DNA from: CAYONZ01 sp964405465
Lineage (GTDB): Bacteria > Bdellovibrionota > Bdellovibrionia > Bdellovibrionales > JAMPXM01
Reading direction: 5' to 3'
DNA length: 64,000 nucleotides
Assembly: GCA_964405465.1 (NCBI GenBank)
Contig: CAYONZ010000013.1
Location: 1 to 64,000 of the forward strand
The translations under genes were made by a program, and so were the position numbers. Below are positions 48,202-58,162 of this stretch, piece by piece. Each line of letters starts with the position of its first letter. The stretch's first letter is position 1. The notes under the pieces were generated by a model. It ran no database searches and had not been told where the DNA came from. It was given only the letters and a program-made list of their open reading frames with translations.

Positions 48202-49121
48202 TGGCAAAAGTTTTGGTCACTGGAGCCAATGGTCAAGTGGGAAAAGCGATGCTCAGTTATCTTGCTGAAACCAATTGCTCTGGTGTTTTTGCGGCAACTC
48301 GCGCGGACCTAGACCTTTCTTTTCCTGATCAGGTGAGGAAACAGCTAGAGACCCTGTGGCATAAGCTTGGAGGATTTGAACTTTTGGTCAATGCTGCCGC
48401 CTATACTCAGGTTGATCGGGCGGAATCTGAAGTCGAAATTGTGAGGGCTGTCAATGCGTTGTCTGTAGGTGTGATGGCTGAATTTTGTAAAGATCACGCA
48501 GTGACGTTGCTCCATTACTCAACAGATTATGTCTATTCGGGACAGGGAGTATTACCCTACGATGAAGAGACGCAACTTTCGCCGGTCAATGTTTACGGAC
48601 ATTCAAAACGTGAAGGAGAAGATCTCATCCGAGCGTCTGGAACTCGTTATTTGATTTTTAGAACCTCGTGGGTTTTTGATTCCGACGGTTCTAACTTTTT
48701 AAATACGATGATAAAATTAGCTGGAGATCGAGATGAACTGCGGATTGTAAATGATCAGGTCGGGGCTCCGACTTATGCCGAAGATTTGGTTCGATATTCG
48801 CTCTATGTTTATTGTCACATGCGGCAGTTGGCTCACTTTGAAAGCGAGGTCTTTCATTTGTGTTCTCAGGGTGAAGTGAGTTGGTATGGGTTTGCCAGTG
48901 AGATCTTTTCGGAGCTGCGAAAACGTCATGTGTCTCTTAAAGTGTCCTCGGTTTTGCCGATTGCAAGTTCTGATTATATGACTAAAGCCATGCGTCCGAA
49001 GAATTCTCGTATGTCTTTAGCAAAGGTCACTCAGTTTTTAGGGTATGCTCCTCCTGATTGGAGAGATGCGCTTCATCGATGTTTGGAGAAGAAATATGCA
49101 GGTCACAGACACTCCTCTTGA
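48201..49121 (+). CDS. rfbD: dTDP-4-dehydrorhamnose reductase
   Basis: 306 aa SDR. Last step to dTDP-L-rhamnose. Rossmann motif VTGANGQVGKAM, LVNAAAYTQVDRAE, HYSTDYVYSG, catalytic YGHSK (Tyr-x3-Lys) and RTSWVF are family signatures. Begins on the upstream TAATG; its last 26 nt overlap rfbC. Confidence 0.93.
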   Translation: MAKVLVTGANGQVGKAMLSYLAETNCSGVFAATRADLDLSFPDQVRKQLETLWHKLGGFELLVNAAAYTQVDRAESEVEIVRAVNALSVGVMAEFCKDHAVTLLHYSTDYVYSGQGVLPYDEETQLSPVNVYGHSKREGEDLIRASGTRYLIFRTSWVFDSDGSNFLNTMIKLAGDRDELRIVNDQVGAPTYAEDLVRYSLYVYCHMRQLAHFESEVFHLCSQGEVSWYGFASEIFSELRKRHVSLKVSSVLPIASSDYMTKAMRPKNSRMSLAKVTQFLGYAPPDWRDALHRCLEKKYAGHRHSS

Positions 49122-49662
49122 GGGATTGAAGATCGTTGAGTTGAAGGTTTTCTCTGATAGCAGAGGGTTTTTCATGGAACGCTTCAATAAGCGTGTGTTT
49201 GCAGAGGCGGGTTTACCGACAGAGTTTGTGCAAGACAATCACTCAAAATCACAGCCAGGAGTTCTGCGCGGCGTGCACTACCAACACAATAGACCACAGG
49301 GAAAAATGGTGGGTTGCATTTCCGGTGCGATTTTTGATGTGGCTGTGGATTTGCGCTGTAACTCAAAAACTCGAGGTCAATACTTTGGTCTTGAACTAAC
49401 TGAGGGTTCTGGGAAAATGCTTTGGGTGCCAGCTGGTTTCGCTCATGGCTTTTGTGTAATTGGGCCTAAAGAGGCGCACGTGATCTATAAGGTGACAGAG
49501 TTTTACAATCCCCCTGGAGAAAATGCGATACTTTGGAATGATCCAGAGTTGAGGATCGATTGGCCAGTGACCGAGCCATTGCTTTCTCCTAAAGACGGAG
49601 TCGCGGGGTCCTATCGTGATTATCTGCAAAGTGATCTTGCGCAGAAACTGTGGTGGATTTAG
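49096..49662 (+). CDS. rfbC: dTDP-4-dehydrorhamnose 3,5-epimerase
   Basis: 188 aa cupin. Epimerises C3 and C5 of dTDP-4-keto-6-deoxyglucose. DSRGFFMERFN, DNHSKSQPGVLRGVHYQ with the catalytic His, DVAVDLR, VPAGFAHGFCV and ILWNDPELRIDWP are present. ATG 49096 follows tggagaag inside rfbD; upstream in-frame codons have no Shine-Dalgarno. Confidence 0.94.
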   Translation: MQVTDTPLEGLKIVELKVFSDSRGFFMERFNKRVFAEAGLPTEFVQDNHSKSQPGVLRGVHYQHNRPQGKMVGCISGAIFDVAVDLRCNSKTRGQYFGLELTEGSGKMLWVPAGFAHGFCVIGPKEAHVIYKVTEFYNPPGENAILWNDPELRIDWPVTEPLLSPKDGVAGSYRDYLQSDLAQKLWWI

Positions 49663-49667
49663 GTCCC

Positions 49668-49683
49668 GACCTTGGGCGAGGTC
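49668..49683 (+). terminator. Weak hairpin after rfbC
   Basis: GACCT-TGGGCG-AGGTC five-bp stem right after the rfbC stop, followed by tttgagtttgtt. It marks a break before the 275-nt gap to rfbB, but the stem is short and the U-run interrupted. Confidence 0.3.
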
Positions 49684-49804
49684 TTTGAGTTTGTTATGGA
49701 TCTGCTTTTTTATTCTCTCGGCGTCGTTGTCCAGTGTTTTGCCCTATGGCCTAAATAAAATTTATTTTCAAACGTCCAGAAAATTTGTTTAACTCCTGTG
49801 TTTT

Positions 49805-49829
49805 TTGACACCGATCTCTCAAGTATAAT
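49805..49829 (+). promoter_or_regulatory. Possible rfbB promoter, short spacer
   Basis: Consensus TTGACA and consensus TATAAT, but only 13 nt apart, so poor as a simple sigma70 promoter. An activator-dependent or chance match is possible. The 49663-49937 gap holds no gene; it also has a 15-nt AT inverted repeat (49753-49767). Confidence 0.3.
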
Positions 49830-49937
49830 CAAATAGGATGAAGACATCTTGTATCTCGCACATATGCCAGAGAGGCACGAGATGCATTGAAGATACTCAA
49901 GTGTTTTTTCAGGTCATTTGCCTAGAGAGGCTGAAGT

Positions 49938-50966
49938 ATGAAGACCATTCTTGTCACTGGTGGAGCTGGGTTTATCGGAAGTAATTTTGTTGATTTGCAA
50001 GTTCAGCGTGGAATGCGGGTCATCGTTTTGGACGTAATGTCTTATGCTGGTCATCGTGAAAACTTAGAGGGAATCAAGGGCCCTGGTTCTTGGGAGTTGA
50101 TCGAAGGTGACATTCAAAACGCAGAATTGGTGTTGAGTCTTTTGAAAAAAAACCAAGTCGATGCGGTCATCAACTTTGCCGCTGAATCACATGTGGATCG
50201 ATCCATTTCAGGGCCCGGTGCTTTTGTGCAAACAAATGTTGTCGGAGTTTATCAAATGTTGTGGAGCTCCACTCAGTATTGGAATGGGTTGAGTGCCGAA
50301 CGGCAAAAGGGTTTTCGTTTTGTGCAAGTTTCTACAGATGAAGTATTTGGCTCTTTGGGTGACAGTGGAAAGTTTTCTGAATCAACACCCTATGCTCCGA
50401 ATTCTCCATACTCGGCGTCGAAAGCCGCTGGAGATCATTTGGCGCGTGCTTGGTTTCATACGTACAAGTTGCCGACCATCACGACAAACTGTTCGAATAA
50501 CTATGGGCCGAAACAGTTTCCCGAAAAATTGATTCCACACATGATCAACTGTGCATTGGCAAACAAACCGCTACCTGTATATGGAAATGGTAAAAATGTT
50601 CGCGATTGGATTCATGTTGAGGACCACTGCGCTGGTGTGGACCTCGCATTTTTAAGGGGAGAACCAGGTCAAACCTATTGTTTTGGCGGAAATTCCGAAC
50701 GGAAAAATTTGGATGTCGTACAAATGATTTGCAAAGAGCTCGATCATTTGCGGCCACGCGCGGATGGTAAATCCTATTTCTCGCAGATTTCGTTTGTGGA
50801 AGATCGTAAAGGGCATGATTGGCGCTATGCGATTGATGATACTTTTGCGCAAAGAACCTTGGGCTTCAAGCGCAAATATTTGAATTTTGAACAAGGCTTG
50901 GGGCAAACCGTGCGGTGGTATCTTGAGAACTCGAAATGGGTCAAAACAGTAACCGAAAAAAAGTAA
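49938..50966 (+). CDS. rfbB: dTDP-glucose 4,6-dehydratase
   Basis: 342 aa SDR. Makes dTDP-4-keto-6-deoxy-D-glucose, the branch point for deoxysugars. VTGGAGFIGSNFV, NFAAESHVDRSI, QVSTDEVFGSLG, catalytic YSASK and TNCSNNYGPKQFPEKLIP are diagnostic. ATG 49938 follows gagaggctgaag. Confidence 0.95.
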   Translation: MKTILVTGGAGFIGSNFVDLQVQRGMRVIVLDVMSYAGHRENLEGIKGPGSWELIEGDIQNAELVLSLLKKNQVDAVINFAAESHVDRSISGPGAFVQTNVVGVYQMLWSSTQYWNGLSAERQKGFRFVQVSTDEVFGSLGDSGKFSESTPYAPNSPYSASKAAGDHLARAWFHTYKLPTITTNCSNNYGPKQFPEKLIPHMINCALANKPLPVYGNGKNVRDWIHVEDHCAGVDLAFLRGEPGQTYCFGGNSERKNLDVVQMICKELDHLRPRADGKSYFSQISFVEDRKGHDWRYAIDDTFAQRTLGFKRKYLNFEQGLGQTVRWYLENSKWVKTVTEKK

Positions 50967-51037
50967 GCTAAAAAAACGAAATTTTCAGAGATGTGGCTAA
51001 CAGAGCTGCATCTAACAATTTAGACACGGAGATAAAC

Positions 51038-51931
51038 ATGAAGGGTATAGTCTTGGCGGGAGGAAGTGGCACGCGATTGTTTCCGAGTACCGCGGCGGTA
51101 AGTAAACAACTATTGCCTGTATTTGATAAGCCAACAATTTACTATCCACTTTCGGTTTTGATGTTGGCTGGAATCCGTGAGATTTTGATCATCAGCACAC
51201 CTCGGGATCTGCCGATGATTCAAGCTCTTTTTGGCGATGGTTCCCAATTTGGCTTGAAGCTCGAGTACAAAATTCAGCCCAAACCTGAGGGAATTGCTCA
51301 GGCTTTTGTTCTCGGTGCAGATTTTATAGGCAATTCAAGTGTGGCTTTGATTTTGGGGGACAATTTATTTTATGGCCATTCTCTGACCCAGCATCTTGAA
51401 TATGCCTCACAAATCAAAAGCGGAGCTTGTGTTTTTGCCTATCACGTTCAGGATCCTGAACGTTACGGCGTGGTCACTTTTGATAAAGAAAAAAAAGCAA
51501 TCGATATCGAAGAAAAACCTAAACAACCACGTTCGAACTGGGCAGTGACAGGACTTTATTTTTACGACAATCAGGTTGTTCGAATCGCGTCAAACCTTAA
51601 GCCATCAGCAAGGGGCGAGCTTGAAATCACCGATGTCAATCGTGAGTATCTTCGGCAGGGAAACTTACAGGTTCGATGCCTTGGGCGAGGATTTGCCTGG
51701 CTCGATACGGGGACAGATGAATCTCTTTTAGATTCGGCGCAATTTGTTGAAACGATTGAAAAACGCCAGGGGCTCAAGATTGCTTGCTTAGAGGAAATTG
51801 CTTATTTTCGAAAGTTCATCACGTTTGAGCAATTCGAAAAAATCGCGACGGAATACCCGAAGAGTGGTTATGGGCAATACCTAAGGAGACTGCTTGAGCA
51901 GTTTCGGCAGTCGGATGGCGATCTGTTTTAA
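51038..51931 (+). CDS. rfbA: Glucose-1-phosphate thymidylyltransferase
   Basis: 297 aa. Makes dTDP-glucose from glucose-1-phosphate and d[47 protein letters not shown] and the metal- and sugar-binding [10 protein letters not shown] and [14 protein letters not shown] are complete. ATG 51038 follows cacggagat. Completes the rhamnose set D-C-B-A. Confidence 0.95.
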   Translation: MKGIVLAGGSGTRLFPSTAAVSKQLLPVFDKPTIYYPLSVLMLAGIREILIISTPRDLPMIQALFGDGSQFGLKLEYKIQPKPEGIAQAFVLGADFIGNSSVALILGDNLFYGHSLTQHLEYASQIKSGACVFAYHVQDPERYGVVTFDKEKKAIDIEEKPKQPRSNWAVTGLYFYDNQVVRIASNLKPSARGELEITDVNREYLRQGNLQVRCLGRGFAWLDTGTDESLLDSAQFVETIEKRQGLKIACLEEIAYFRKFITFEQFEKIATEYPKSGYGQYLRRLLEQFRQSDGDLF

Positions 51932-51971
51932 AAAACATCCTGACTTGCGATGCGCAAATAAGGAGCGTCTA

Positions 51972-52000
51972 TTGACGTAAGCTTCACCTGTTAAGACAAT
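51972..52000 (+). promoter_or_regulatory. Putative promoter of the two-domain glycosyltransferase
   Basis: TTGACG, 17-nt spacer, GACAAT (4/6), about 40 nt before ATG 52041, suggesting a separate transcription unit from rfbBA. Confidence 0.4.
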
Positions 52001-52040
52001 GAAACATACTGGGGACTACGATAAATAGGGTGGAGCATCT

Positions 52041-54326
52041 ATGGCCGGCGATCTTGAAAAAAAGCATAAAAAGAATAAGAAAAAAAAGGACCGTGAGCAG
52101 TTGCGAGTTGAAGCCCGCGGAGCTCAAGAAATGATTGAAAAATCCAATGGTGCAAATTCTTCGGCGGCTATGGAGCAGAAGGTGGCGGCGGTTTTGTCTG
52201 GTGAAAATGATTCCCAAACTCTCAGAATCACGAGTAGCGAGAAAAATCTTGCGCAGGAGCTCGTGGGAGGCGGAGAAAAAACGATCGCGACCAATGCTCC
52301 TACATATGCTCCAGTATTTGTCGGTGGTGTTTCGGGGCAAGGTCTTTCTGGCGATTTGCGAGAAGCATTAGATGAAATTGACTGGTTGTTTTTGAAGGCA
52401 CATCGACCCTTGGTTTTGAAGGTTTTCTCATTTTATCATTGGTGGGATACCCAATGGAAGAAGACCACTTTTAAATTGCAGGCAGAAACATTATTGGCAT
52501 CTGCAAATCTTGCAGATGCAGAGCCTAGGTTAAATTGGCTTCGTGCTCAGTTTAATCGTTGGGGCACTCGCCTCGCATTTTGGTTGCATGCCCGAGTTGA
52601 CAGTTTAGAAGTTGTTTCTCTGTGGTGGCATTCACTCGGCCTTGCCTGGAGAGCGTTGATTCGAAGTCTTTGGCCAAGGCATCGGCGATCCCTATACGCT
52701 AAGTGGGTAGAGCAGAATGAAAAGCTCGATTTGAAATCGGTCGCACTTTGGCAAAAAAATCTAAAGGCCGGTCTTTTGCCACCACATTTTTTAGTGGTAC
52801 TTGTTAATCCAAATGGCAAGACGTTGCGAAAATCACTTTCATCAATTCTCGAGCAGGCTTATCCTCATTGGAAAATTGCGATTCTTGAAGAGGGAGTGGT
52901 TGGTTACGATATTAAAAAATTAGGAATGGATCTCGGGATTCATGAGCGATTGAAGATCGAACCCTTCAAGTGCTGGGGAGAGGTGCGTGATCATATTGCT
53001 AAAACCAAAGATCAATATATTTTATTTATTCATGGCTCTGGTCAAATTCCTGTACCTACTCTGCGTTTGGTCGCCGACTTCGTGCAGGAACACTCCGATT
53101 TAAAGATGATTTATGCAGATCAAGACTATGTTGATTCTGCTGGCCATCGGTCATTTCCTGAATTTCACCCCGACTATAATTTGGATTATTCTATTGGCAG
53201 AAATGTGTTTGAAAATCTGGCGATTATGCATCGATCGCTTCTCGAAAATTCATCAATCGATAGTTCTTCTAAATCGTGGGACTTGATTTTCGATACGATG
53301 GTGAATCTGCCTGAAGAAAAAGTGGGCCATATTCCGCGTGTGCTGTTTCATGACTTTGTTGCAAAGAAAAACAGAACCACAGATTCTTGGTTTCCTTCAG
53401 CACAGGCTGCGGTTGTCAAAAAATTTCAAGGCATTAAGATGGAGTTGGGTTTAAAACAAGTCCCGCGTTTGATTTGGCCGATTGCTGAGCCGAACCCCCT
53501 GGTGAGCGTCATTGTTCCTTCCCGTGATCAGGTCAATTCTCTGCGACGTCTGGTGCAGGGAGTTCTTGAGCAGACAAGCTACAAAAATTTAGAGTTGATT
53601 ATTGTCGATCATCAGACTCGAGACCCAGAGGCGAAGCGCTATTTGCGAGAGCTCCAGAATGACAATCGGGTTAAAATCATTTTTTTTGATCGTGCGTTTA
53701 ATCAGGCCGAAATAAATAATTTTGGGGCGGCTGCTGCCAAAGGAGAGATTCTTGCCTTTTTAAATAATGACATTGAAATTCTCGAGGAGAACTGGCTGCA
53801 AGAGTTGGTGCGAGAGGCAGGACGAACAGATGTCGGAGTGGCAGGGGCAAAACTCTTTTTTAAAAATGGCTTCGTACAACATGGCGGTATTATTGTTGGG
53901 CTCGGTGAAGTCGCCCAAGAAGCGCATGTCAATGAATACAGAAATTCTCACGGTTATTGCGATCGCTTGCTTTTTGCTCAGAGATATTCCGCGGTTAAAG
54001 GAGCTTGTTTAGCCGTTCGCCGCCAGGTGTTTCAAGAGATGAGTGGGTTTGATGCTAAAAAAGCACCGATTCATTTTTTCGATGTCGATTTTTGTTTGCG
54101 TGTCGATGAGGCGGGATACAAGGTTATCTGGACTCCGTATGCTCAGCTTGCACATTCAGGAGGCGTTTCGAAGTGTGCCGCATTTGCGCCACAGACGTCT
54201 GCGACTCGTGAGATAGAGGTCCAATATATGAAAAATCGCTGGTCGCGATTTATTGAGCAAGATCGTTGGTACAGTCCGAACTTGACCCGTGTGGGTCAGA
54301 GCTTTGAGCTTCCATCACAGAGTTAA
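52041..54326 (+). CDS. Large glycosyltransferase with two GT2-like domains
   Basis: 761 aa. A Lys-rich N-terminal tail (LEKKHKKNKKKKDREQ) and about 230 residues of no recognised family precede a first GT-A-like domain (about 250-420; ADQDYVDSAG as metal-binding candidate) and a clear GT2 domain (about 490-700) with SVIVPSRDQVNSLRRLVQGV, LIIVDHQT, AFLNNDIEIL (acidic metal motif) and FDVDFCLRVDEAGY. Tandem GT2 proteins of this kind include O-antigen rhamnosyltransferases. Rhamnose donor is inferred from the adjacent rfb genes. The first domain is weaker and may be inactive. Confidence 0.8.
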   Translation: MAGDLEKKHKKNKKKKDREQLRVEARGAQEMIEKSNGANSSAAMEQKVAAVLSGENDSQTLRITSSEKNLAQELVGGGEKTIATNAPTYAPVFVGGVSGQGLSGDLREALDEIDWLFLKAHRPLVLKVFSFYHWWDTQWKKTTFKLQAETLLASANLADAEPRLNWLRAQFNRWGTRLAFWLHARVDSLEVVSLWWHSLGLAWRALIRSLWPRHRRSLYAKWVEQNEKLDLKSVALWQKNLKAGLLPPHFLVVLVNPNGKTLRKSLSSILEQAYPHWKIAILEEGVVGYDIKKLGMDLGIHERLKIEPFKCWGEVRDHIAKTKDQYILFIHGSGQIPVPTLRLVADFVQEHSDLKMIYADQDYVDSAGHRSFPEFHPDYNLDYSIGRNVFENLAIMHRSLLENSSIDSSSKSWDLIFDTMVNLPEEKVGHIPRVLFHDFVAKKNRTTDSWFPSAQAAVVKKFQGIKMELGLKQVPRLIWPIAEPNPLVSVIVPSRDQVNSLRRLVQGVLEQTSYKNLELIIVDHQTRDPEAKRYLRELQNDNRVKIIFFDRAFNQAEINNFGAAAAKGEILAFLNNDIEILEENWLQELVREAGRTDVGVAGAKLFFKNGFVQHGGIIVGLGEVAQEAHVNEYRNSHGYCDRLLFAQRYSAVKGACLAVRRQVFQEMSGFDAKKAPIHFFDVDFCLRVDEAGYKVIWTPYAQLAHSGGVSKCAAFAPQTSATREIEVQYMKNRWSRFIEQDRWYSPNLTRVGQSFELPSQS

Positions 54327-54365
54327 GGTTGCATATCAGCTTTACTCTTCGGTTATTGAAAACCG

Positions 54366-54929
54366 TCATCGCAAAATCGGATGACCCAAGACTTCAGTGA
54401 GCGTTGGCCAAGATTGGTCGCGCTCCGAAAGAATTGGGTTTTCAACGGGCCATCGAAATGAAGCTGAATTCCATAATATTCCACAATCATTTTCCGGTGA
54501 GTGTGGCTTGTTTGCAAGATAGCTGAGAAGAGTCTCTTCGCTGAGACTCAAAAAACCATGGGCACAGCCTTCGGGAATAAAAAGACTCTTGCCAGAATCT
54601 CGTGAGAGTTCTTGTGCAAAGACCTGTTGAAAGCTTGGTGATTGTGGTCTGAGATCCAAAATTAAATTCAGACTGCTCCCGGATAGGCAGGAGATGAGTT
54701 TGCTCTGAGAAAATTCACCTTTTTGAAAATGTAAGCCGCGTAGAACATTCTTTGCTGAGTGCGAAAAAAATGCCTCACCAAGTGTTAGGTCGGGGAGTTG
54801 ATGTTTTTTCCAAGACGGCAGATGAAAGACTTTAAAGAGATCACCGCGGTGGTCATGAAACACGCTTGTCTGTAAAACAAAACAGCTCTCAATTGGTGTT
54901 AAATAGGTTTTATTTATTGCAGTTTTCAT
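54366..54929 (-). CDS. RfbC-like cupin, dTDP-sugar 3,5-epimerase family
   Basis: 187 aa. Same fold as the rfbC product but diverged: DHRGDLFKVFH, NVLRGLHFQKG with the catalytic-His position, LNLILDLRPQS, IPEGCAHGFLS and CGILWNSASFRWP. The tyrosine region near LSYLANKPHSPE is altered, so it may epimerise at one carbon or act on a different sugar. ATG 54929 follows aaggtcgtgag; longer in-frame starts overlap the upstream gene. Second gene of a minus-strand pair inside a plus-strand locus. Confidence 0.75.
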   Translation of the reverse strand: MKTAINKTYLTPIESCFVLQTSVFHDHRGDLFKVFHLPSWKKHQLPDLTLGEAFFSHSAKNVLRGLHFQKGEFSQSKLISCLSGSSLNLILDLRPQSPSFQQVFAQELSRDSGKSLFIPEGCAHGFLSLSEETLLSYLANKPHSPENDCGILWNSASFRWPVENPILSERDQSWPTLTEVLGHPILR

Positions 54930-54964
54930 CTCACGACCTTTCAGCATTTGAAATAATTGGCAAT

Positions 54965-55861
54965 TTAAGAGATGGGTCTGTTTGTATTTGGAGTCAGCTC
55001 GGAGGGATTGAGTGAGAAAAACTCTTCCAGCGCAATTTCGAGGTCTGCTTGAGCTTTGAAGCCAGGCAGTCCAGGCGTGAGCTGTGGAATTTGAAACACC
55101 TCGCGCTTGCGATAGGGAAGAGCGCCCCACAGCAGGCGCAGAGAATCTACCTCCGTCGGGTGCGACTTTCGAGCGGCCTGCAGAGCAAACTTTACCAGTT
55201 CCTTCACTGTTCGAATTTTTCCTGAGCTGAGACGATAGCGTTCGAATGAGTGGGGTGGCAAATCGAAAACCCTTTTTGCTGCCAATGCGATACCCATAAC
55301 GGCGTCCCCGATGGCCAAGATGTCCACCTCTTGTTCGCCCGTAGTCAATGGCAGCTCGTTATTTGAAATGAGCAGCGCTCTATGAATTTTGTTTAACAAT
55401 TTGTCTCTGGGGTCATTGGGGCCAAATGTATCTGGAAGTTCTAAACAGATTGCATTTAGAGTAAACGATGAAACATAATACTTCAGAATCTGTTCGAATG
55501 CGGATTTCATGGCAGCATAGAGATTGGCGGGGCTTCGCCCCTGATCGTGAGAGTTCTGCCAAATGCTCGAAATTTGAACAAAATGCGGTGTGCCTGTGTG
55601 AGCAATCGCCTCCAGCAGACAGGTGCTAAAATGAATATGGCTTTCGACTAGCGGTCCGATTTGATGCGGTTGGTGTTCGCTGACAAAAAGTGAACTCAGG
55701 TGAATCGCGAGGTCGCATCCCTGAAGCCTTTTTGTGAGCGGTGCAATATCAAGGGTTCGTTCGATGCTGACGACCTCGATTTCGGGGTGATTGGTATAAA
55801 AAAAGCGAATTAAATTTTGACCGATAAAGCCGTTGGCTCCAGTGATGGCGATTCGTTTCAT
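54965..55861 (-). CDS. NAD-dependent epimerase/dehydratase-family sugar enzyme
   Basis: 298 aa extended SDR. ITGANGFIGQNLI is the nucleotide-binding loop; QISSIW and YAAMK supply the Ser-Tyr-Lys catalytic set; DTFGPNDPRDKLLN and VDILAIGDAV follow. By eye it recalls CDP-abequose synthase-type C4 reductases that finish dideoxyhexoses, but this is weak. It is 35 nt upstream of the RfbC-like gene, so the two probably act on one sugar nucleotide. Confidence 0.7.
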   Translation of the reverse strand: MKRIAITGANGFIGQNLIRFFYTNHPEIEVVSIERTLDIAPLTKRLQGCDLAIHLSSLFVSEHQPHQIGPLVESHIHFSTCLLEAIAHTGTPHFVQISSIWQNSHDQGRSPANLYAAMKSAFEQILKYYVSSFTLNAICLELPDTFGPNDPRDKLLNKIHRALLISNNELPLTTGEQEVDILAIGDAVMGIALAAKRVFDLPPHSFERYRLSSGKIRTVKELVKFALQAARKSHPTEVDSLRLLWGALPYRKREVFQIPQLTPGLPGFKAQADLEIALEEFFSLNPSELTPNTNRPIS

Positions 55862-56115
55862 TGGCCTCTCCCTGATAAAGTGGGACTCTGAAGAACCCCG
55901 CTGATTACACGCTTCGGCTTGATAAAAACGGGATATGCTGCAAGTTTTATGCGTTGGAGTCGAGTTAGGTCAAGGCGAAGAATCTGATGTCGGTTTGCAG
56001 CTGAAACCGCGGGTTTGGAGCGGGTGCACCTTCCTTTGATGATCGAGCAAACAGGCAATCAGGATTGAGCAAACAGAGCGAGCAAATAGGATCGAGCAAG
56101 TAGAAAGAAACGCAT
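55862..56115. other. Divergent intergenic region before gmd
   Basis: 254 nt between the minus-strand SDR gene and gmd. No gene seen. Its right end holds four copies of GAGCAA(A/G)(C/T)AG. No convincing promoter or Shine-Dalgarno was found for gmd. Confidence 0.6.
56045..56103. repeat. Four GAGCAARYAG elements upstream of gmd
   Basis: Copies at 56045-56054, 56067-56076, 56080-56089 and 56094-56103, irregularly spaced, 12 nt before the gmd start. They may be binding sites or a decayed tandem duplication. Confidence 0.8.
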
Positions 56116-57195
56116 ATGAAAAAAGCATTGATTACAGGAGTGACTGGGCAAGATGGGGCCTACCTATCTGAGTTTTTGTTAGACAAGGGCTATGAGGTTC
56201 ACGGAGTCAAACGTCGAACTTCACTTTTTAATACCGATCGCATTGATCATTTGTTTAAGGATCCACATATTCCAAATCAGCGTTTTCACTTGCATCACGG
56301 TGATTTGACGGACTCGTCGTCGCTTTTGCGCATTATTCAACAGGTCCAACCAGATGAGATTTACAATTTGGCAGCTCAGAGTCACGTGGCCGTTTCATTC
56401 GAGGAACCTGAATACACGGCGAATAGCGATGCAATTGGAACATTGAGATTACTTGAAGCCATTCGCATTTTGGGTCTAGAGAAAAAGACCAAGTTTTACC
56501 AGGCTTCTACTTCAGAGTTGTATGGACTTGTTCAGGAGACTCCGCAGAAAGAGACAACTCCGTTTTATCCGCGAAGTCCATATGCTGTAGCGAAATTATA
56601 TGGCTATTGGATCACAGTGAATTATCGTGAAGCCTACGGCATCTATGCATGTAATGGAATTTTGTTTAATCATGAAAGTCCACTTCGCGGTGAGACTTTT
56701 GTGACTCGAAAAATCACGAGGGCCTTGTCACGAATTAAGTTGGGAGTGCAAGAGGCACTTTACTTAGGCAATCTTGATGCAAGACGCGATTGGGGACATG
56801 CCAAAGATTATGTCGAGATGCAATGGCTGATGTTACAACAAACTCAAGCCGAGGATTTCGTTATTGCAACTGGACAGCAAAAGAGTGTCCGCGAGTTTGT
56901 CGAAATCGCGGCTCATGAGTTGGATATGAAAATCACCTGGAAGGGGCACGGAGTTGAAGAGAAGGGTTATGATCAAAGCGGTAAAATGATTGTCGCTGTG
57001 GACCCTCGCTATTTTCGGGCTGCAGAAGTTGAAACTCTTTTAGGGGATGCGACCAAAGCAAAACAAAAACTAGGATGGACACCTAAAATTACTTTTGCGG
57101 AATTGGTAAAAGAAATGGTGCGGACAGATTTTATTCTTGCTGAAAATGAGTTGAAGCATGGTGCTCCAAAAAAAGTTGTGAGGCTGGATCAGTGA
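56116..57195 (+). CDS. gmd: GDP-mannose 4,6-dehydratase
   Basis: 359 aa SDR. Converts GDP-D-mannose to GDP-4-keto-6-deoxymannose, the precursor of GDP-fucose, GDP-rhamnose, perosamine and colitose. [43 protein letters not shown], catalytic YAVAK and [20 protein letters not shown] are diagnostic. Coupled to the next gene by a GTGA overlap. Confidence 0.96.
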   Translation: MKKALITGVTGQDGAYLSEFLLDKGYEVHGVKRRTSLFNTDRIDHLFKDPHIPNQRFHLHHGDLTDSSSLLRIIQQVQPDEIYNLAAQSHVAVSFEEPEYTANSDAIGTLRLLEAIRILGLEKKTKFYQASTSELYGLVQETPQKETTPFYPRSPYAVAKLYGYWITVNYREAYGIYACNGILFNHESPLRGETFVTRKITRALSRIKLGVQEALYLGNLDARRDWGHAKDYVEMQWLMLQQTQAEDFVIATGQQKSVREFVEIAAHELDMKITWKGHGVEEKGYDQSGKMIVAVDPRYFRAAEVETLLGDATKAKQKLGWTPKITFAELVKEMVRTDFILAENELKHGAPKKVVRLDQ

Positions 57196-58136
57196 AAGTT
57201 TTGATTACTGGAGCACGAGGAATGGTGGGGCGGAACTTGGTTGAAAACCCAAGAATGAAGGCCTTCGACCTTTTAACTCCATCTCGCTATGATTTGGATT
57301 TGTTGAACTTTGAGGGCGTGGAGTCCTACCTGATGCAGGTCAAACCAGATCTTATAGTACATGCCGCAGGACGGGTAGGTGGTATTCAGGCCAATATGAA
57401 AAACCCGGTTGCGTTTTTGGTGGAGAATTTGGACATCAATCGCAATTTGATTCTCGCCGCGCGCAAAGTGGGCGTAAGGCGTTTGTTGAATCTGGGTTCA
57501 TCCTGTATGTATCCACGAAACGCCGAAAACCCACTGAGGGAGTCGATGATTTTACAGGGTGAATTGGAGCCCACCAATGAGGGTTATGCTCTTGCCAAGA
57601 TTACAGCGCAACGTCTTTGTCAGTACATTGCCAAAGAAGACGCGATCTTCGAGTATAAAACCTTGATCCCATGCAATCTTTATGGGCGATTTGACAAGTT
57701 TGATCCAAGTCATTCGCATATGGTTCCAGCTGTGATTCATAAAATGCATACGGCAAAGAGTGAGGGGAAGAGCGAAATTGACATCTGGGGAGATGGCCTT
57801 GCTCGTCGCGAATTTATGTATGCGGGAGATTTGGCAGATTGTATATCACGCGCGATCGAAAAATTTACGGACCTGCCTGAGGTTATGAATGTTGGGTTGG
57901 GATACGATTACAGCATCAATGAGTATTACCAAGCCATTGCCGATGTTGTTGGTTTTAAGGGAAGCTTTCGTCATGATCTTTCTAAACCAATTGGCATGCG
58001 GCAAAAACTTGTGTCAGTTGAGCGGCAACAGGCGTGGGGTTGGAAGTCGCGGGTGTCTCTGCATGAGGGGATTGAACAAACATACAGGTACTATTTGGAC
58101 CTGCTTAGCGGCGCCAGTGAAGCATGGATTTCCTAA
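57192..58136 (+). CDS. GDP-L-fucose synthase family; probably the ColC-type epimerase/reductase
   Basis: 314 aa [38 protein letters not shown] (Ser and the epimerisation Cys), YALAK and [14 protein letters not shown] (epimerisation His) match Fcl. ColC of colitose clusters belongs to the same family and does the analogous 5-epimerisation and 4-reduction on the 3-deoxy intermediate. The adjacent colD favours ColC, but fcl activity cannot be excluded. GTG 57192 overlaps gmd by 4 nt. Confidence 0.88.
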   Translation: MKVLITGARGMVGRNLVENPRMKAFDLLTPSRYDLDLLNFEGVESYLMQVKPDLIVHAAGRVGGIQANMKNPVAFLVENLDINRNLILAARKVGVRRLLNLGSSCMYPRNAENPLRESMILQGELEPTNEGYALAKITAQRLCQYIAKEDAIFEYKTLIPCNLYGRFDKFDPSHSHMVPAVIHKMHTAKSEGKSEIDIWGDGLARREFMYAGDLADCISRAIEKFTDLPEVMNVGLGYDYSINEYYQAIADVVGFKGSFRHDLSKPIGMRQKLVSVERQQAWGWKSRVSLHEGIEQTYRYYLDLLSGASEAWIS

Positions 58137-58162
58137 ATAGAATTTATTGATATGAGGTAAAA

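Noticed and set aside
54350..54365. Bidirectional terminator CGGTT-ATTGAA-AACCG between convergent genes
   Set aside because: Five-bp stem without a U-run on either strand; too weak to list as a feature.
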